Below are positions 60,935 to 64,000 of a stretch of 64,000 nucleotides of DNA, piece by piece; positions within the stretch are counted from its first letter, which is position 1, and every line of letters begins with the position of its first letter. The stretch comes from Brachynemurus nebulosus (lineage: Eukaryota; Arthropoda; Insecta; Neuroptera; Myrmeleontidae), in assembly GCA_035578155.1 (NCBI GenBank), contig JAPWDM010000023.1, forward strand, positions 5,696,154 through 5,760,153, in the 5' to 3' direction. The notes below the pieces were generated by a model. That model was not told where the DNA came from. It saw nothing but the letters and a program-made list of their open reading frames with translations, and ran no database searches. The position numbers were made by a program, and so were the translations under genes.

Positions 60935-61900
60935 GGGTTACTTGAGCCCTAAGGTGTAGCTTGAGCCCAAAATGGAAAAAGTATTATTTTTTATTTTGTG
61001 CTTAGTGTTGCCAGTAGTAAAAGTTACAGGTTTATCTGATAGGTAACAGCACTAGGTTCACTGTGTTTATGTTTAGGCTTTTCTGAAAATTGACACTAGG
61101 TGTCAGGCGAGTGTTGTTTATCTCTATTTGAAGTTGCTGTTTTTGTTATGTTTCTAACTTTCAACTGTAAAAAATATTTCGATAGCTCACAAAGCAAGGT
61201 AAGTGTATAATTTTCATATTTGCTTCGTTACTAAAGCAAATTCAGACATATTCATATGCTAGCTATTTCCTTAGTTTCTTAATTTAAGGTTTTGATAAAC
61301 CACTTAACATAACCTTTAGATTAGGGTAACTTGAGCCCATTATAACTTTGGTATAAAATGATACATGGATCCAATTTAAAAGGCATGGAAGTGGTCCAAG
61401 AACAAGGACGTATTGTAGTATAAATGGGAAGATATAGTTACGAAAATACCTCCACCTACACTAATCAAAAAAGGATTATTCTCTTTAGGTAGACTAAAAG
61501 GCACATAATAACTCATAAAAATAATTTGGTGTCCATAACAAATTTTGCTTGAAAATTTTTATTCAATCTTGGCAGCTATTCATATTTTCTTAATAAATAC
61601 ATGTTTGTACAATGTGTTTTAGTTAGTAACCAACATCCTACATGGTCTCAAACTGTTTTCAAATGGAAATCATTTGGAAATTTAGGTTTGGGCTCAAGTA
61701 ACCCGATCTTGAGGTTAACTTGAACGAAAATCTAAAAACTTATATTTATAAACCATCAGAAAAAAATCCTTATTATATAATAAACTAACCGTAGTCATAT
61801 ACAGATTAATATACTGAATTCTCGATCTCAAATAAATATAACAGTTACGCTAAATTTTAAAAATTATCAGATGATTTGCAAATCTGGGCTCAAGTAATCC
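60935..61900. mobile_element. Element E: GGGTTACTTGAGCCC-repeat element
   Basis: Motif copies: 60935-60949 (GGGTTACTTGAGCCC), 60954-60968 (partial), 61324-61338, 61690-61704 (inverse), 61711-61726 (weak) and 61886-61900 (inverse). The outermost copies make inverted ends, with flanking AAACAC and (complement) AAACGC extending them by some bases. A splice-donor-like CAAG/GTAAGTG lies at 61196-61205. No homology to element A protein was seen. The repeat style matches elements A-D. Confidence 0.5.
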
Positions 61901-61904
61901 GCGT

Positions 61905-63354
61905 TTACGGTATTTAATAAGTATATGTACAAAATTTAAAATTGATATTTGCATCCGTCTTTGAGAAAAAAATTGCAAAAAAATACATAATTTTTAAGGA
62001 CTCTCAAGTAAACCTCCCCTTAATTTCAAAAACCCACTGTATAAAAAAAATTACCAAAATACCCCTTTAACATACTATTGATACAATTGTTGATTAACAA
62101 CATCTTGATCAAAGCAAAATATGTCGTAAACGTTGTGCAAGTAAATTCAGGTTTGATAATTTTCGCTCAATCTACATCCCATTCTTAATGTTCGTGAATT
62201 GTTTCAGATTTCAGGAGCAATTTATTAACGTAGAAAAATTTTATGAAAAAGTATTTTTTTACGAGATTTTGATGACTGAAATACCGGAAAAATTGTTTTT
62301 CTTTATAAACAACTAATTAAATAATTAAGTTTCTTCCAACTTCCAGCGTCAACGTTTTCCCGATCATAGAAACCCTGGAATATAACTACAGAGTGCTCTA
62401 TTCTATTTAAAAAGAAAATGAAATTTGCACAAAAATACTTTTTGATGAATACTTTCAAACTCACACTGTATCATGTGACTGCCAGTCACCACATTCACCC
62501 GGCAACGTTCACTACACTAATCAGTTTGCGTCGACTTATTCCATCGTGTATATACAACTGTACAATATACGTAAATTTATATAGTATGCACATGAACAAA
62601 AATATTAAATATATTTATATTGAAGAATCATCAAATGATTTATCATTTAATTCATCTTGTAGATGGCTTGGTAATGATGACGACTGACCGCTAACAACTT
62701 TCAGGAAGGTCACTGACCATTAAATTAATTCTTCATTTCTTTAAAGCGAATGTGTATGTCTTGTTGTATGTACATATAAAGAATATGTATACAACAGGTA
62801 GAAACTAACTTCTTGTACATCCAATCGCAGACTTGTAAAAAGCACTTCCACTAACACTTACCTGTGTCGTAAAAATAGTACATACTGTATATACATTAAA
62901 CTGCGAACACAACTTTCATATAAATACCCTTTGTTTTTGTTGGTTTTGTACATAAACTGAACGAAACAACGGTGTCAAATTATCTAAAAACAAGTATCAA
63001 CTTACAGTAAATACCAAATATATATCAAATAAATTATGTGACTACTCTTATAATGTTTTACTTCACATAATTTTCTAACACTAAAATAGAAAGTACATAA
63101 AGAAATTTTAATCATATTAACGAAATCTCTGAAGTTTTTGAAGATTTTTTAGACTATGTACCTTCGTTATCAAAACATTAGAATAAGAGCACTTATTTAA
63201 TTTAAAATACAACAAAAATCAAAATACATTCGAATATACCGCCAAATATACGTCACCTATGGTAACATAATATAGTGGAACCTCATTAGTCCAATTGTTG
63301 AAACTATAGTCAATATAATTACGTATAGAAATAGTCAATATAATTATGTATAGA
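61905..63354. other. No gene recognised
   Basis: An 89-codon frame at 62418-62687 has no recognised domain. The rest is AT-rich. Confidence 0.5.
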
Positions 63355-63552
63355 CAGGGCCGTGGAGAGAAATGGCGGGCCCTGGGAATAAAGCACATCT
63401 CTTAAAAATTTCTTCCCGAAAAAATAAGTGACAAACAAAAAAAAAAAAAGATTTTACTTTTTCCCGGGGCCCTACTGACCGCTGCGGGCCCCTTTTTTCA
63501 AGCCGGGCCCCAGGATTACAACCTCGGCTACCCCACCCTCTCGTCGGGCCTG
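63355..63552. mobile_element. hAT-like MITE, second family, copy 2
   Basis: Starts CAGGGCCGTGGAGAGAAATG and ends CTCGTCGGGCCTG, with a perfect 8-bp duplication TGTATAGA (63347-63354 and 63553-63560). The interior corresponds to 30353-30526. Confidence 0.85.
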
Positions 63553-63589
63553 TGTATAGACAATTTTTCAGCTTACCGTTGCTGGTCAT

Positions 63590-63780
63590 TATGGCTCAGG
63601 GGTCAGGGGGAAGCGTTTTTGGTCGGTGTGCGAGTGGCTGATGGTTTGAATCGCCCCTGGGGTGAATTTCTTCATTAAGATTTAGATTAAATTGTAATTA
63701 TATCTGAATATTGTAAATGCTGTAAGGTTTTAAAACAGTGATGTGTGGTTTAAAAAAATTTAAAAAAAAAATACTTTAAC
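63590..63780 (+). repeat. tRNA-derived SINE
   Basis: A-box TGGCTCAGGGGT (63592-63603) and B-box GGTTTGAATCGC (63643-63654) are 51 bp apart, as in tRNA promoters. An AT-rich tail (attgtaattatatctg and on) follows. It directly succeeds the MITE at 63355. Confidence 0.6.
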
Positions 63781-64000
63781 AATCAATTCTTCATTTCTGT
63801 GTCATTCATTTCAAATAACTTTTATTTAAAAGTAATTTTGATCTTTTTCTAATATTGTTTCATGTTTGAGAAATTAATATTTGATCCTGCATATTATTTA
63901 TCTATTTTTATAAACCGTAGTAAAATACTTAAAGGCCCCGCACAAAACGTATGGAAAGTAGTTTTCGGTTAAATTGTCTGAAATTTCGCTATGTTATGGA
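63781..64000. other. Window end; edge of the AGCGAATTTCC repeat family
   Basis: AT-rich. The final bases GAAATTTCGCTATGTTATG resemble the right edge of the repeats at 12517 and 50707, so another copy may lie beyond the window. Confidence 0.4.

Overview
This is an AT-rich eukaryotic window, most likely from an insect and perhaps a hemipteran. The pointers are GT-AG introns, a Tc1/mariner DD34E element, hAT-type MITEs, tRNA-derived SINEs, long (TA)n tracts and Helentron-like repeats. I find no intact host gene. Nearly everything that can be supported is mobile-element DNA in nested layers.

The main discovery is a nearly intact DNA transposon, called element A here (16671-21595, 4,925 bp). It has imperfect 29-bp terminal inverted repeats beginning GGGTCATTTTCA and a 4-bp target duplication AGGC. 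It carries one four-exon gene on the minus strand for a protein of about 896 aa. Twelve copies of a 14-bp motif (consensus GTAACACTCGTGAC) lie in two subterminal clusters. The protein has a basic N-terminus, a coiled coil, a Cys/His cluster and three conserved acidic blocks (HADFSENY, FSDGPSSQYK, HGKGAPD) that look like a DDE/DDD-type transposase. It is broken only by one extra A in an A8 run. Element A sits inside a hAT-like MITE (16410-21651) with a perfect 8-bp duplication, so its empty site can be reconstructed.

Relatives are present. Element B (about 50979-53986) has clear homology to the A protein, its own repeat GTAACGACCGTTAC, and a Helentron-like insertion that splits its gene. Element D (45980-47232) has the repeat GGGGTAATTGTGAAT and a scrap of the last exon. 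Elements E (60935-61900), F (22410-27052) and a palindrome C (7182-7523) each carry a private, repeated 14-15-bp motif of the same style, but I see no certain coding homology in them. My inference is a family in which each member carries its own set of transposase-binding sites.

Seven copies of a Helentron-like non-autonomous repeat (22767-24139, 24140-26150, 27597-29451, 31490-32178, 43014-45046, 51387-53178, 56447-56873) share a 5' TAGTCGAATTTTC, its complement near the 3' end, a 3' hairpin (CCGTGA...TCACGG) ending CGGCG before a T run, and in most copies an internal (TA)n tract.

Layout. 1-7.5 kb: Tc1 element nested in a palindrome, an inverted-repeat element holding a hAT-like MITE, and palindrome C. 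7.5-16.4 kb: featureless AT-rich DNA with small and large foldback elements. 16.4-21.7 kb: element A in its MITE. 22.4-27.1 kb: element F split by two Helentron-like copies. 27.6-32.3 kb: more Helentron-like copies, a MITE and a tRNA-like SINE. 34.3-38.7 kb: compound repeat with a 1-kb palindrome. 40-41.5 kb: TA-flanked element rich in GTTAC repeats. 43-47.2 kb: Helentron-like copy and element D. 48.8-54 kb: element B. 54-58 kb: a pseudogene and scattered repeats. 60-64 kb: MITEs, a MADF-domain remnant, element E and a SINE.
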